A DNA stretch of 64,000 bases from Nocardioides sp. HDW12B. Its GTDB lineage: Bacteria > Actinomycetota > Actinomycetes > Propionibacteriales > Nocardioidaceae. The notes beneath the pieces were generated by a model. The model made no database searches, was not told the DNA's origin, and worked only from the letters and a program-made list of their open reading frames with translations. The position numbers and the translations under genes were made by a program. This document shows, piece by piece, positions 35,248 through 44,056 of this stretch (positions are counted from its first letter, which is position 1; each line of letters opens with the position of its first letter). The DNA lies in the NCBI RefSeq assembly GCF_011299595.1, contig NZ_CP049867.1, positions 434,001-498,000 of the forward strand, read 5' to 3'.

Positions 35248-35751
35248 ATGCGGCTCGCCCTCGACCAGAACTTCCCGCTGCCACTGGTCCACGCCTTCCA
35301 GCAGTTCGTTCCGCCGGGCCTCACCCTGGAACACCTCACCAAGATTGACCCAGCCCTCTCACGGATGGCTGACAGCGAACTCGTCCGCGAACTCAGCCGC
35401 CGCAACTATGACGGCCTGGTGACTACCGACTACCACATGCTCGACGACCCCCCGACGGTCGCAGCGATGGTCGACACCAAGCTCACAGTGCTGGTCATCG
35501 AGGCAGCCGGCCACGATCCGTTGAAGGCGACGGCCGCCTTGCTCCAGGAGTTGCCGGGTCTCGAACACCGGCTGCTGCCAAACCAGGCCAACGTCATCCG
35601 TCACCGCCCGAGAGCGACGACGCCAAGGCCGGCGTGGGAGTACCTGAAGAAGATCGCCGACAAGCAGGGCGCTGACGTTGACGACCTGTGGAAGCGACAC
35701 AAGGCGCCAGTGTCTGAAGAACCACGCTCACCCTCTTCGCCGGACGAGTAG
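35248..35751 (+). CDS. DUF5615/Mut7-C-like PIN toxin
   Basis: A 167-aa predicted RNase toxin. MRLALDQNFPLPLV carries the first acidic residue, MADSELVRELSRRNYDGLVTTDYHML the second and third, and TVLVIEAAG closes the domain. A ~50-residue polar C-terminal tail follows. It forms a toxin-antitoxin pair with the DUF433-type gene and probably stabilises the mobile element. Confidence 0.75.
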   Translation: MRLALDQNFPLPLVHAFQQFVPPGLTLEHLTKIDPALSRMADSELVRELSRRNYDGLVTTDYHMLDDPPTVAAMVDTKLTVLVIEAAGHDPLKATAALLQELPGLEHRLLPNQANVIRHRPRATTPRPAWEYLKKIADKQGADVDDLWKRHKAPVSEEPRSPSSPDE

Positions 35752-36304
35752 CCGGACCGACCCGAGTGCGCATGGGCGGCTACCGCTGCGCCTCGTGACC
35801 GCGAACCAACGTCTAGCCGGATTCGATCGGGTCCATTTTGTGTCCAGATTGGGTCAGTCCGACTCGGTACTAGACGGGTAGCCTGAGACTGGAAGCGAGG
35901 GCGAATCCCTCACCACACCGAGCGAATCGGTAGTTTCCGGCCCGAGATCGTAGTAGCCGCGATGCCCCTGATGGCGTCCAGAGGCCTTCGGTTCAAATCC
36001 CGAGTGGTGGCGCCTGCTCCAGGTTAGGTCGAAGGCCTTGAGCCCCGCGAACCAACGGTGGGTGGCCCGGTCTAGTTTCCGGAGCTCGAAAACTCTTGGG
36101 GGCGGCAGGCACCAGTGGAGTCTGGGAGGAGCTCGGCCACTCCGGCATCGCGGTGAGACTCCACGCCCGCAGCAAACCCAGCCTCGCGGGTCGACGCTCG
36201 CTGGCATGCACTGCAGGCAGCCGCTCGACCTAGACGGTGAGACGGACTTAGACTGCTAGTACAAACAGCAGTTCTACAAGTCCTCGTGAGGGATGAGGTG
36301 AGTT
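35752..36304. other. Gene-free repeat-rich region at the element edge
   Basis: No credible gene in 553 bp. The 13-mer CCGCGAACCAACG occurs at 35799 and 36045, and TAGTTTCCGG at 35931 and 36073. A tRNA-like 3' end (GGTTCAAATCCC, then GTGGTGG at 36004-36010, which can pair with TCACCAC at 35910-35916) is present, but no D or anticodon arm folds. CTGCT-N9-AGCAG lies at 36253-36271, before the next gene. It looks like a scar of past integration. Confidence 0.35.
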
Positions 36305-36949
36305 GTGCCTGCTCGGAGCGCGGCAACGGCCGTTCTGGCCCTCGTAGTTCTCGCCAGCGGCTGCGTGGAATCTGTGGACGAAACTGAACCGCGGACGGGT
36401 CGAGTTGATGTGTCTCGCGTGATCAGGGGGGTGGATCCGGGAGTCCATCGACCCGTCGACAACCGCCCAACGGGTGTCGTGCTACCGCCATCCCTGGGTG
36501 GGTACCCAGCGATGTCAACGGCCGGGACGAGGCTGAGCGAGGCTGGTTTGCGGGCCGCGCAACGCGATCCAACTTGTGCGGCTCGCGGCCAAGGTCCGGC
36601 GCCCTCCAATGGGTTTGGTGGAACGAGGACTGAAGGCGGGGTGTATGCGGCGGGCATGCGTCCTGTGTTGTGGGTGGCGGTGCTTCGCGGCGTGCGGGAC
36701 GAGAGTACCTCCGGGAGCGACGGCCGCGGGATCCGAGGGGGCCGTTGCCGCGACGTCGAGTACGTGGTCCGTGCAGGGGGTCTGGAGATCGCGGCGAGCT
36801 GGCTATGGATCCGGGATGTAGGTGGAGCACGGCTTCTGCGCACCCGCGTTCCGGGTGACCTCACCCTGGTCATCGCCTGTACATCCCCCATCCAGGATTC
36901 AACCTGCGGCGCGGCGATGGCGGAGCTGGTCCACTTTCTCGGTGTGTGA
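36305..36949 (+). CDS. Putative lipoprotein of unknown function
   Basis: A 214-aa protein starting with GTG, with a lipoprotein signal (VVLASGC, Cys at 20). The rest is polar with two Cys near the C-terminus (IACTSPIQDSTCGAAM) that could pair. The middle has irregular composition, so a local frame error cannot be excluded. No family recognised. Confidence 0.5.
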   Translation: MPARSAATAVLALVVLASGCVESVDETEPRTGRVDVSRVIRGVDPGVHRPVDNRPTGVVLPPSLGGYPAMSTAGTRLSEAGLRAAQRDPTCAARGQGPAPSNGFGGTRTEGGVYAAGMRPVLWVAVLRGVRDESTSGSDGRGIRGGRCRDVEYVVRAGGLEIAASWLWIRDVGGARLLRTRVPGDLTLVIACTSPIQDSTCGAAMAELVHFLGV

Positions 36950-37070
36950 CGCCGCCCGCGGCGTGGTCGTCTGCCGCTGCCAACGACGCGGGACTCGTGC
37001 TCGTGCGGCTTGCCCTGGACCTCCCCATCAAAGTCGGCGTTCGCAGGACTGGGGCGTTTACACATCGAGC

Positions 37071-37103
37071 AATCTAGTAAGTTTCGTTATCACTTGCTAG
37101 ATT
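37071..37103. promoter_or_regulatory. Long AT-rich inverted repeat upstream of the acyltransferase operon
   Basis: AATCTAGTAAG (37071-37081) and CTTGCTAGATT (37093-37103) are 11-nt arms with one mismatch and an 11-nt spacer. This is markedly more AT-rich than its surroundings and sits ~120 bp before the operon's first start. A dimeric repressor site or promoter element is likely. The rest of 36950-37222 shows no gene. Confidence 0.5.
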
Positions 37104-37222
37104 TCTGTAAACGGAAGGATGGAGAGTTCGATGAGCGTTCCCGCTCTGCGGCGTCCTCGCCGCGATCGCCTCGTCCTCGGTCCTCGCTCCAGCACTACAC
37201 CGCTGACGGGGACGCCGTTGTG

Positions 37223-38020
37223 ATGGTGCCAGCGCTCGCCTGGGGGGAGATGAGGGCCGCGCTCCGCACGCCGCTCGCTCTGGGAGGCGGAGGCCTGGCA
37301 ACGATGGTCATTGCGACCGGACTCCTGGCATGTCCCGCACGGTGGCGGTCTCGCGGTTTCTCGAACCGGATGCTCTATCTGTGGAGTCGCTGCTGGCTGC
37401 TGTGCGTTGGTGCCCGGCTCAGGGTCCATGGTCGAGAGCACCTGGGCAATGGCGGCGCCTGCGTCGTGGTGTCCAACCACCAGTCGAACCTTGACCCCAT
37501 TGTCTATCTGGCGCTGTCCCGCGGCTCGCTCCGCATCATGACCAAGCGGGAGCTGTTCGACGTGCCGCTTCTCGGGGCAGCTCTCCGGGCGCTGGGAATG
37601 GTGAAGGTCGACCGGCTCACCCCGGACCGGACGACGATCCAGGACGAATCGGCCCGAAACCTGGCGGAAGGCGTGCCACTGCTCGTCTTCCCGGAGGGAA
37701 CGACCTCCCGTCGCGGGGAGCTCCTCCCGTTCCGTGCCGGCGCGTTCGAGGTCGCAGTGGCAAGCCAAGTGTCGATCGTTCCGGCGTGCGTACTGGACAC
37801 CAGAGACGTCTGGCCCGCCAAGCGACTGCTCATCCGCCCCGGGACCGTCCACGTGATCATCAGCGAACCCCTGACCACCACGGGGCTCTCCCGCGACGAC
37901 GTTCCAGCGCTCCGTGCGCGGGTGGTCGACCGGATCAGAACCACCTGCTGCCCACGTCAGGACACCAACCGGCCAGCCCACGCGGGTTGGGCCGACACAC
38001 GAAAGGTCAACGGCACATGA
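37223..38020 (+). CDS. PlsC-like 1-acylglycerol-3-phosphate acyltransferase
   Basis: A 265-aa membrane-associated acyltransferase. The catalytic NHQSNLD (NHx4D) lies near residues 87-93, and FPEGTTSR near 160-167 is the substrate-binding motif. A hydrophobic N-terminus (~22-40) anchors it. It probably moves an acyl chain from acyl-CoA to a hydroxyl acceptor. The ATG at 37223 begins where family similarity starts, though the ribosome site is weak. Its stop overlaps the SDR start by 4 nt. Confidence 0.8.
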   Translation: MVPALAWGEMRAALRTPLALGGGGLATMVIATGLLACPARWRSRGFSNRMLYLWSRCWLLCVGARLRVHGREHLGNGGACVVVSNHQSNLDPIVYLALSRGSLRIMTKRELFDVPLLGAALRALGMVKVDRLTPDRTTIQDESARNLAEGVPLLVFPEGTTSRRGELLPFRAGAFEVAVASQVSIVPACVLDTRDVWPAKRLLIRPGTVHVIISEPLTTTGLSRDDVPALRARVVDRIRTTCCPRQDTNRPAHAGWADTRKVNGT

Positions 38021-38847
38021 CTGCTCCAGCACTGGAAGGCAAGGTCGCGGTCATCACTGGCGGCGCCCGCGGGATCGGCTACGCGACCGCCAGGACGCTG
38101 AAGAGCCTGGGAATGAAGGTGGCCGTCGGCGATGTCGACGAAACCCGTCTGCTCGAGACTGACAGAGAACTTGATCTCGACGCGGTGGGCCGACTCGACG
38201 TGACCGACCCGGAGTCGTTCCAGGCGTTCTACCACATGGTCACCGACCGACTCGGAGTTCCTCACGCGTTGGTCAACAACGCCGGTGTGATGCCCGTCGG
38301 GCCCACGGTGGACGAGGGGCAGGAGGTTGCTCGTCGCATGGTCGACATCAACGTCCATGGAGTGATCACCGGCACCAAGCTGGCCCTGGACTCGATGCTG
38401 CCGCGCCGCAGTGGCCACATCATCAACATCGCCTCGATGGCGGGGGAGGCGTACGTCCCTGGCCTTGCGACCTACTGCGGGACGAAGGCGGCCGTGATCG
38501 CGTTCACCGATGCCGTCAGGCTTGAGCACCGCACCAGCGGAGTGGACGTCTCGCTCGTGCTGCCAACGTTCACCAACACCGAGCTCGTCGCCGGCACGCA
38601 GGGCCCCAAGGGCTTCCGGAACGCCGAGCCCGAGCAGATCGCCGAGGCCATCGCTGACCTGCTGGCCCACCCGCGGCCACGGGTCTATGTCACCCGACCC
38701 ATGGGCGCGCTGCTCAAGGCACAACGGCTCATGCCTGCGGCATGGTCCGAAGGCCTCGCGCGACGACTCGGTAGCGACCGCATGTTCCTGGGTGGTGTCG
38801 ACCAACAGGCGCGAAGCGCCTATGAGGAAAGGGCCCGGAAGTCATGA
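38017..38847 (+). CDS. Short-chain dehydrogenase/reductase
   Basis: A 276-aa classical SDR. It has TGGARGIG cofactor motif (residues ~15-22), NNAGVMPVG (~88), a Ser in IINIASMAG and the catalytic YCGTK near 155. An Asp after beta-2 (VGDVDE) favours NAD(H). In mycobacteria an SDR sits next to CYP136, as here (from memory). Coupled by 4 nt on both sides. Substrate unknown, presumably a lipid alcohol or ketone. Confidence 0.85.
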   Translation: MTAPALEGKVAVITGGARGIGYATARTLKSLGMKVAVGDVDETRLLETDRELDLDAVGRLDVTDPESFQAFYHMVTDRLGVPHALVNNAGVMPVGPTVDEGQEVARRMVDINVHGVITGTKLALDSMLPRRSGHIINIASMAGEAYVPGLATYCGTKAAVIAFTDAVRLEHRTSGVDVSLVLPTFTNTELVAGTQGPKGFRNAEPEQIAEAIADLLAHPRPRVYVTRPMGALLKAQRLMPAAWSEGLARRLGSDRMFLGGVDQQARSAYEERARKS

Positions 38848-40310
38848 TCACTCTGCTGTCACCGGGCAGGAGACTCCGCGATCGGTACTCCTCCCTCCTT
38901 CTGTTTCCGACGCCACGACCAGTCGACGACGCGCTCTTCGATCTCACACGGCGCTGGCCGAACCGGGTCCTGGCCGACCCCCCGGCCGGTAGCGGGCTGA
39001 AGGCGGTCATGGGAGACAGCGGGTTGCCGTTCCTCGGTCACACTGTCGACTACATCCGGTTCGGCTCCAGGCTCGGTCGCGAGAGGTGGCAGCGCTTGGG
39101 CCCCGTGTCCTGGATGGGGGCGTTCGGCAAGAAGGTGGTCGTCATCGCGGGTCCCTCCGCGACGCAGACCGCCTTGGCCAACACCGACAAGGCGTTCTCC
39201 CAGGACGGGTGGACCTTCCTCATCGACAAGTTCTTCCACCGCGGCCTGATGCTGATGAGCTTCGATGAGCACCTGATGCACCGGCGCATCATGCAAGAGG
39301 CATTCACCCGTGAGCGGCTCGCCGGGTACGTGGGCCAGGTGCTCCCCCAGGCACGCCAGGGCGTGGAGGCGTGGACGACAGGCGAGACGATCACGCTCTA
39401 CCCGCTGTTGAAGGAGCTGACCCTGGACATCGCCACCGAGGTGTTCATGGGGGGTCGGGGCGGGGAGGACACTCGCGCCATCAACAAAGCCTTCGTGGAC
39501 ACCGTGCGCGCCTCCAGCTCGATCGTGCGGTTACCGCTTCCCGGCACCCGCTACCGCGCCGGAATCAAAGGTCGCAGGGTGTTGGAGGACTACTTCTACC
39601 GCCACCTGCCGGAGACGCGGGCCAGCGGGGGCAACGACCTGTTCGCCGGTCTCTGCCACGCCGGTACGACCGACGGCGAGAGCTTCTCGGACGAGGATGT
39701 CGTCAACCACATGATCTTCCTCATGATGGCCGCTCACGACACCTCGACGATCGCCACCGCCGCCGCCACCTACTTCCTGGCCAAGCATCCCCAGTGGCAG
39801 GAGCGGGCGCGACGCGAGTCGGTCGCATTGGCCGAGTCGGGTGGCGACATCGACATCGAGGCCCTGGAGGGCCTCACCGCGCTCGACCTGATCGTCAAGG
39901 AGTCACTGCGACTGGTAGCGCCGGTCCCCTTGGTGATGCGCAGAGCGGTCAAGGACACCGCGGTCGAGGGGCACTTCATCCCCACGGGTTCGCTCGTCGC
40001 GGTGGCGCCGGCGGTGAACCACTTCGACCCGGCATGCTGGTCGAACCCCGACGACTTCGACCCCGACCGATTCGGGCCGGCCCGTCGAGAGGACAGGTCC
40101 CACCGCAACGCCTGGATCCCCTTCGGTGGGGGCGTGCACAAGTGCATCGGTCTGCACTTCGGGACGTTGGAGGTGAAGGCGATATTGCACCAGATGCTGC
40201 TCACCCACTCCTGGACGGTGCCACATGACTACGAGGTGAGGTGGGACAACACCTCGCTTCCCATTCCTGTGGACGGACTTCCGGTGCGGTTCACGAGAGT
40301 CGACCGGTGA
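38844..40310 (+). CDS. Cytochrome P450, CYP136-like
   Basis: A 488-aa P450. The haem motif is FGGGVHKCIG with Cys434; ESLR is the ExxR motif; MMAAHDTST is the I-helix oxygen-activation motif. LADPPAGSGLKAVMGDSGLPFLGH and FFHRGLMLMSFDEHLMHRRIMQEAF closely resemble what I recall of mycobacterial CYP136. The family's physiological substrate is not established. Redox partners may come from the ferredoxin system 2 kb downstream. ATGA overlap with the SDR gene. Confidence 0.85.
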   Translation: MITLLSPGRRLRDRYSSLLLFPTPRPVDDALFDLTRRWPNRVLADPPAGSGLKAVMGDSGLPFLGHTVDYIRFGSRLGRERWQRLGPVSWMGAFGKKVVVIAGPSATQTALANTDKAFSQDGWTFLIDKFFHRGLMLMSFDEHLMHRRIMQEAFTRERLAGYVGQVLPQARQGVEAWTTGETITLYPLLKELTLDIATEVFMGGRGGEDTRAINKAFVDTVRASSSIVRLPLPGTRYRAGIKGRRVLEDYFYRHLPETRASGGNDLFAGLCHAGTTDGESFSDEDVVNHMIFLMMAAHDTSTIATAAATYFLAKHPQWQERARRESVALAESGGDIDIEALEGLTALDLIVKESLRLVAPVPLVMRRAVKDTAVEGHFIPTGSLVAVAPAVNHFDPACWSNPDDFDPDRFGPARREDRSHRNAWIPFGGGVHKCIGLHFGTLEVKAILHQMLLTHSWTVPHDYEVRWDNTSLPIPVDGLPVRFTRVDR

Positions 40311-41044
40311 TCAGCAGGGACGCATCGGACGACGAGACGCCAGCGGGGGAATCCGTAGCATCTGCGTCTAGCACGTTCCTCGAGTCCACCTTCTTCCTCG
40401 ACTGGGAGAGCGAATCAGTTCAGCTGTTCACCGCATCCGCGGTCGGGGACGCCACCGAGCCGCTCGATGTCGCCGCGCGCATCTTCGCGGCGGTGCGCGA
40501 CCGTGTCTGGTACGACCCGTACTCGGTCTCCGACGACCCCGTCCACTACCGCGCCTCGTACGTCGCGACTGCGAGGGCGGCGTACTGCGTACCGAAGGCG
40601 GTGCTGCTGACGGCGGTGGCCCGGGCCGCGGGCATTCCCTCCCGGCTCGGGTTCTGCGATGTCCGCAACCACCTGCAGACATACGCGCTGCGTCAGCGGA
40701 TGGGCGGTACCGATCTGTTCGTCTACCACGGCTACAGCGAGCTCCTGCTCGACGGTCGCTGGGTCAAGGCGACCCCGGCGTTCAACCGAGAGCTCTGCGC
40801 ACGCTTCGGCGTCGAACCGATCGACTTCGACGGCCGCAGCGACGCGCTGCTCCACCAGCACAGTGCGGACGGCGCCCAGCACATGGATTACGTCCGCGAC
40901 CGTGGCTGGTTCGCCGACCTCCCGCTCCCCGAGATCCTCGCTGCCCTCCGCAGTCACTACGGCGACCTTGTCGGAGCCAAAGCCCCGACGGACGAGTTCC
41001 AGGCCCCGGGATCCCCGCAGCCGAGCGGGAGCCGGCGGCCCTGA
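40307..41044 (+). CDS. Transglutaminase-like domain protein
   Basis: A 245-aa protein. YCVPKAVLLTAVARAAGIPSRLGF carries the Cys of the transglutaminase-like triad and YHGYSELLLDGRWVKATPAFN the His. The usual Asp of the DPT/DxT motif appears as the A of KATPAFN, so the triad is altered. It could be an amide-forming or hydrolysing enzyme, or a non-catalytic binder. GTG start overlapping the P450 stop (GTGA). Its presence in a lipid/P450 operon is unusual. Confidence 0.75.
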   Translation: MISRDASDDETPAGESVASASSTFLESTFFLDWESESVQLFTASAVGDATEPLDVAARIFAAVRDRVWYDPYSVSDDPVHYRASYVATARAAYCVPKAVLLTAVARAAGIPSRLGFCDVRNHLQTYALRQRMGGTDLFVYHGYSELLLDGRWVKATPAFNRELCARFGVEPIDFDGRSDALLHQHSADGAQHMDYVRDRGWFADLPLPEILAALRSHYGDLVGAKAPTDEFQAPGSPQPSGSRRP

Positions 41045-41200
41045 CCGCGGGGAAGCCAGGGCAGCCGGCGTCCCAGGTCACAGGTGGTTGCCTCGTCCCT
41101 CCTGATTGGGCGACACGTGAGCCTGAGCGTCGACGATCTCCCGCGACTCGGTACAACTAGGTCCTGTCGGCGCCGCATGAACCCGCATGAACCCGTGTGC

Positions 41201-42253
41201 TCACGGCTGCTGGTGCACCCGTCGGAAGTGACTCGGTGAGCTGCCGGTCCATCTCTTGAAGGCGTGCGAGAAGTTCGTGAGATCGCTGTAGCCGAGCTCG
41301 GTGGCGACCTCGCTGACTGACCTGGCGGGGTCGAGGAGCCGCATCGAGGCGCGGCCGAGCAGTGACTCCTGGAGCAGCTCGCGGAAACTGGTCCCCTCAG
41401 CGGCGAGGCGGCGCTTCAGGGTGCTCGCGGACATCGAGAACTCGTCCGCGACCGACTGGATCGTCCTGGCCCCGCACCCTTCGTCCAACAGGGCCTGCAC
41501 CTTGCGGGTGAACTCCGGCGTGCCGGCTCGGCGTGCGAGCGCCTCCTGGAGCTGGGTGACGGCAAGTCCGTAGGTGATCGGGTCGGGGAAGCGGCAGGCG
41601 GCGGCAAGCGTCGTCGCAGGCATGTGCAGGTAGGACAACGGGGCGTCGAAGACGAGCCGGGACGCGCCCTTGGCCTCTCGGGGTAGCAAGCTCGGCTCAG
41701 GCCAGCGGCTGTGCATGGTCGCCTCCGACGCCTCGCCGACCAGCAGGTCGATCAACCGCATGAGCGCCAGTCCGCAGTAGGTGACGACCAGACAGTCGAG
41801 ATCGGCGTCTCCTGCGTTCCCCGACAACCGGATCGTCAGGTCGTCCTTCTGTGGATGGAACTCCGTGGTGACCGCTTTGGTGATCAAGGGCAGATAGGTG
41901 AGCAGCTGCACGACCTCGGCGACGGTGCACGCGCTGACCAACGGGACGCTCAACGGTCCGAATGACGTGAGCTGGGCCTGTTCTGCGCAAGCGATCCCGA
42001 GCCGGGTGGCCTGCTCGGTGTCGAGGTCGGGATAGACCTCGCGGAACCACCGCAGCGGCGCCTCGTCCTGGGTCTGGATGAGAGCCAGCTCACCGGTTCC
42101 CTCGCGCGCCATGATGACGCGGAAACGCTCCACGGCGTCCTCGTCGATCGCCGGACTGCTCAGCAGCTGCACGAAGGCCAGCGACGGGACACCTGGCTCC
42201 TCAGTCCACACAGCAACCCCCAAGCGTGATCCGAATTCACAACATCCTGACAC
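41201..42253 (-). CDS. AraC-family regulator (arabinose_bd type)
   Basis: A 350-aa regulator. The N-terminal ~220 residues are the ligand-binding domain seen in OruR/VirS-like AraC proteins; the C-terminus has two HTH motifs (RTIQSVADEFSMSASTLKRRL and RSVSEVATELGYSDLTNFSHAFKRWTG). It diverges from the CYP153 operon by 77 bp, the arrangement of regulators of alkane P450 operons. The GTG start at 42253 is uncertain. Confidence 0.8.
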   Translation of the reverse strand: MSGCCEFGSRLGVAVWTEEPGVPSLAFVQLLSSPAIDEDAVERFRVIMAREGTGELALIQTQDEAPLRWFREVYPDLDTEQATRLGIACAEQAQLTSFGPLSVPLVSACTVAEVVQLLTYLPLITKAVTTEFHPQKDDLTIRLSGNAGDADLDCLVVTYCGLALMRLIDLLVGEASEATMHSRWPEPSLLPREAKGASRLVFDAPLSYLHMPATTLAAACRFPDPITYGLAVTQLQEALARRAGTPEFTRKVQALLDEGCGARTIQSVADEFSMSASTLKRRLAAEGTSFRELLQESLLGRASMRLLDPARSVSEVATELGYSDLTNFSHAFKRWTGSSPSHFRRVHQQP

Positions 42254-42272
42254 GGTACGACATGGCCCTAAG

Positions 42273-42289
42273 GGTGGTCGACGACCACC
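42273..42289. promoter_or_regulatory. Palindrome in the AraC/ferredoxin intergenic region
   Basis: GGTGGTCG-A-CGACCACC is a perfect inverted repeat with 8-bp arms in the 77-bp gap between the AraC gene and the alkane operon. It is a likely regulator site or transcription-attenuating hairpin. AraC proteins usually bind direct repeats, so another factor is possible. Confidence 0.5.
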
Positions 42290-42330
42290 ATCAGGGGAGA
42301 CGTCAATTGCGGCGATAAGGAGAGTTGCAG

Positions 42331-42651
42331 ATGGCAGTGGTCACCTTCATGTCATACGACGGGGAACAGCACGAGGCACCTCTCGAGGAGGGCAGCTCGC
42401 TGATGCAGGTGGCGACGAACAACGCCATTCCAGGCATCGATGCTGACTGCGGGGGAGAGGCCGCCTGCGGCACCTGCCACGTCGTCGTCGATCCCTCCTG
42501 GGCCGACAAGGTCGGCACGTCCGGCCCTGAGGAGGAAGAGATGCTGTCGATGAACCCCGACCGACAGCCGACCTCCCGACTGTCGTGCCAAGTCAAGGTC
42601 TCCCAGTCGTGGGACGGCTTGACCGTGCAATTGCCCGAGTCCCAGTGGTAG
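42331..42651 (+). CDS. [2Fe-2S] ferredoxin of the alkane hydroxylase
   Basis: A 106-aa adrenodoxin/putidaredoxin-type ferredoxin with cluster cysteines 40, 46, 49 and 86 (Cx5Cx2Cx36C). It passes electrons from the reductase two genes downstream to the CYP153. AAGGAG lies 8 nt before the ATG. Separated by 16 bp from the P450 gene. Confidence 0.9.
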   Translation: MAVVTFMSYDGEQHEAPLEEGSSLMQVATNNAIPGIDADCGGEAACGTCHVVVDPSWADKVGTSGPEEEEMLSMNPDRQPTSRLSCQVKVSQSWDGLTVQLPESQW

Positions 42652-42667
42652 CAGGAGGTTCGACGAG

Positions 42668-44056
42668 ATGAAGATCCCCGAAACAGTGAAGACGAAGGTC
42701 GAGGCGGCCATCCCGCTGGATCGACAGGTCCAGGGCGCGCACCTGTACGACAAGGGTCGACGGTGGCTCACCGGCACGAACGGGAAGAAGATGTTCGTCG
42801 AACGCCCGATCCCGCCCGTCGAGGACGTCGCGCTGGCTGATATCGACCTCAGCAACCCCTTCCTCTACCGGCAGGGGCGCTGGGCCTCCTACTTCGAGCG
42901 GCTGCGCAACGAAGCCCCGGTGCATTACCAGCCCAACAGTCCCTTCGGGCCGTTCTGGTCGGTGACGCGGCACGCCGACATCATCGCGGTGGACAAGAAC
43001 CACGAGGTCTTCTCGGCAGAACCATTCATCATCATCGGGGAACCGCCGCGATTCATGGACATCGCGATGTTCATCGCCATGGACCCGCCCAAGCACGACG
43101 TCCGGAGGCGCGCCGTTCAAGGTGTCGTCGCTCCGAAGAACCTCCGCGAGATGGAGGGGCTCATCCGCGAGCGCGTCAGGGACGTCCTCGACAGCCTGCC
43201 GGTCAACGAACCTTTCGACTGGGTGAGCACGGTGTCGATCGAGCTGACCGCGCGCATGCTGGCCACGCTGCTCGACTTCCCCTTCGAAGAGCGCCACAAG
43301 CTCGTCGAGTGGTCGGACCTGGCGACCTCGATGGAGCAAGCCAACGGCGGGCCATCCGACAACGACGAGCTGTTCCGCGGCATGGTGGGCATGGCGCGGG
43401 GCCTCAGTGCGCTGTGGCACGACAAGGCCGCCCGGCTCGCCGCCGGCGAAGAGCCCGGGTTCGACCTGATCACGATGCTGCAAAGCGACGAGAGCACCAA
43501 GGACCTGATCAAGCGTCCCATGGAGTTCGCAGGCAACCTGATCCTGCTCATCGTCGGGGGCAACGACACCACACGCAACTCGATGAGTGGGGGCGTTCTC
43601 GCGCTGAACCAGTTCCCCGACCAGTTCGAGAAGCTCAAGGCCAACCCCGAGCTGATCCCAACGATGGTCTCGGAGATCATCCGCTGGCAGACGCCGCTCG
43701 CCTACATGCGGCGGGTCGCGAAGACCGACACAGTGCTGAACGGCCAGTTCATCCGCAAGGGTGACAAGGTAGTCATGTGGTACGCCTCCGGCAACCGTGA
43801 CGAGACCGTGTTCGAGCGACCGGACGAGTTGATCATCGACCGCCGCAACGCCCGCAACCACATCGCTTTCGGGTTCGGCGTGCACCGGTGCATGGGCAAC
43901 CGATTGGCCGAGCTGCAGCTGCGGATCCTCTGGGAAGAGCTGCTCCCGCGTTTCGAACGGATCGACGTCGTCGGAGAGCCGGAATACGTGCAGTCCAACT
44001 TCGTCCGCGGCATCAGCAAGCTGATGGTCGAGCTCACCCCCAAGCGCGCCGAATGA
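42668..44056 (+). CDS. CYP153-family alkane terminal hydroxylase
   Basis: A 462-aa soluble P450 of the CYP153 type. The haem motif is FGFGVHRCMG with Cys408; EIIRWQTPLAYMRR carries ExxR and the CYP153-typical TPLAYMRR; GGNDTTRNSMSGG is the I-helix motif. The family hydroxylates the terminal carbon of medium-chain alkanes using exactly this three-part system (ferredoxin, reductase, P450). Overlaps the reductase gene by 4 nt. Confidence 0.92.
   Translation: MKIPETVKTKVEAAIPLDRQVQGAHLYDKGRRWLTGTNGKKMFVERPIPPVEDVALADIDLSNPFLYRQGRWASYFERLRNEAPVHYQPNSPFGPFWSVTRHADIIAVDKNHEVFSAEPFIIIGEPPRFMDIAMFIAMDPPKHDVRRRAVQGVVAPKNLREMEGLIRERVRDVLDSLPVNEPFDWVSTVSIELTARMLATLLDFPFEERHKLVEWSDLATSMEQANGGPSDNDELFRGMVGMARGLSALWHDKAARLAAGEEPGFDLITMLQSDESTKDLIKRPMEFAGNLILLIVGGNDTTRNSMSGGVLALNQFPDQFEKLKANPELIPTMVSEIIRWQTPLAYMRRVAKTDTVLNGQFIRKGDKVVMWYASGNRDETVFERPDELIIDRRNARNHIAFGFGVHRCMGNRLAELQLRILWEELLPRFERIDVVGEPEYVQSNFVRGISKLMVELTPKRAE

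Noticed and set aside
35910-36010. A tRNA gene suggested by GGTTCAAATCCC and pairing acceptor-like ends
   Set aside because: The T stem has a C-C mismatch, and no D arm or anticodon arm folds; at most a remnant.
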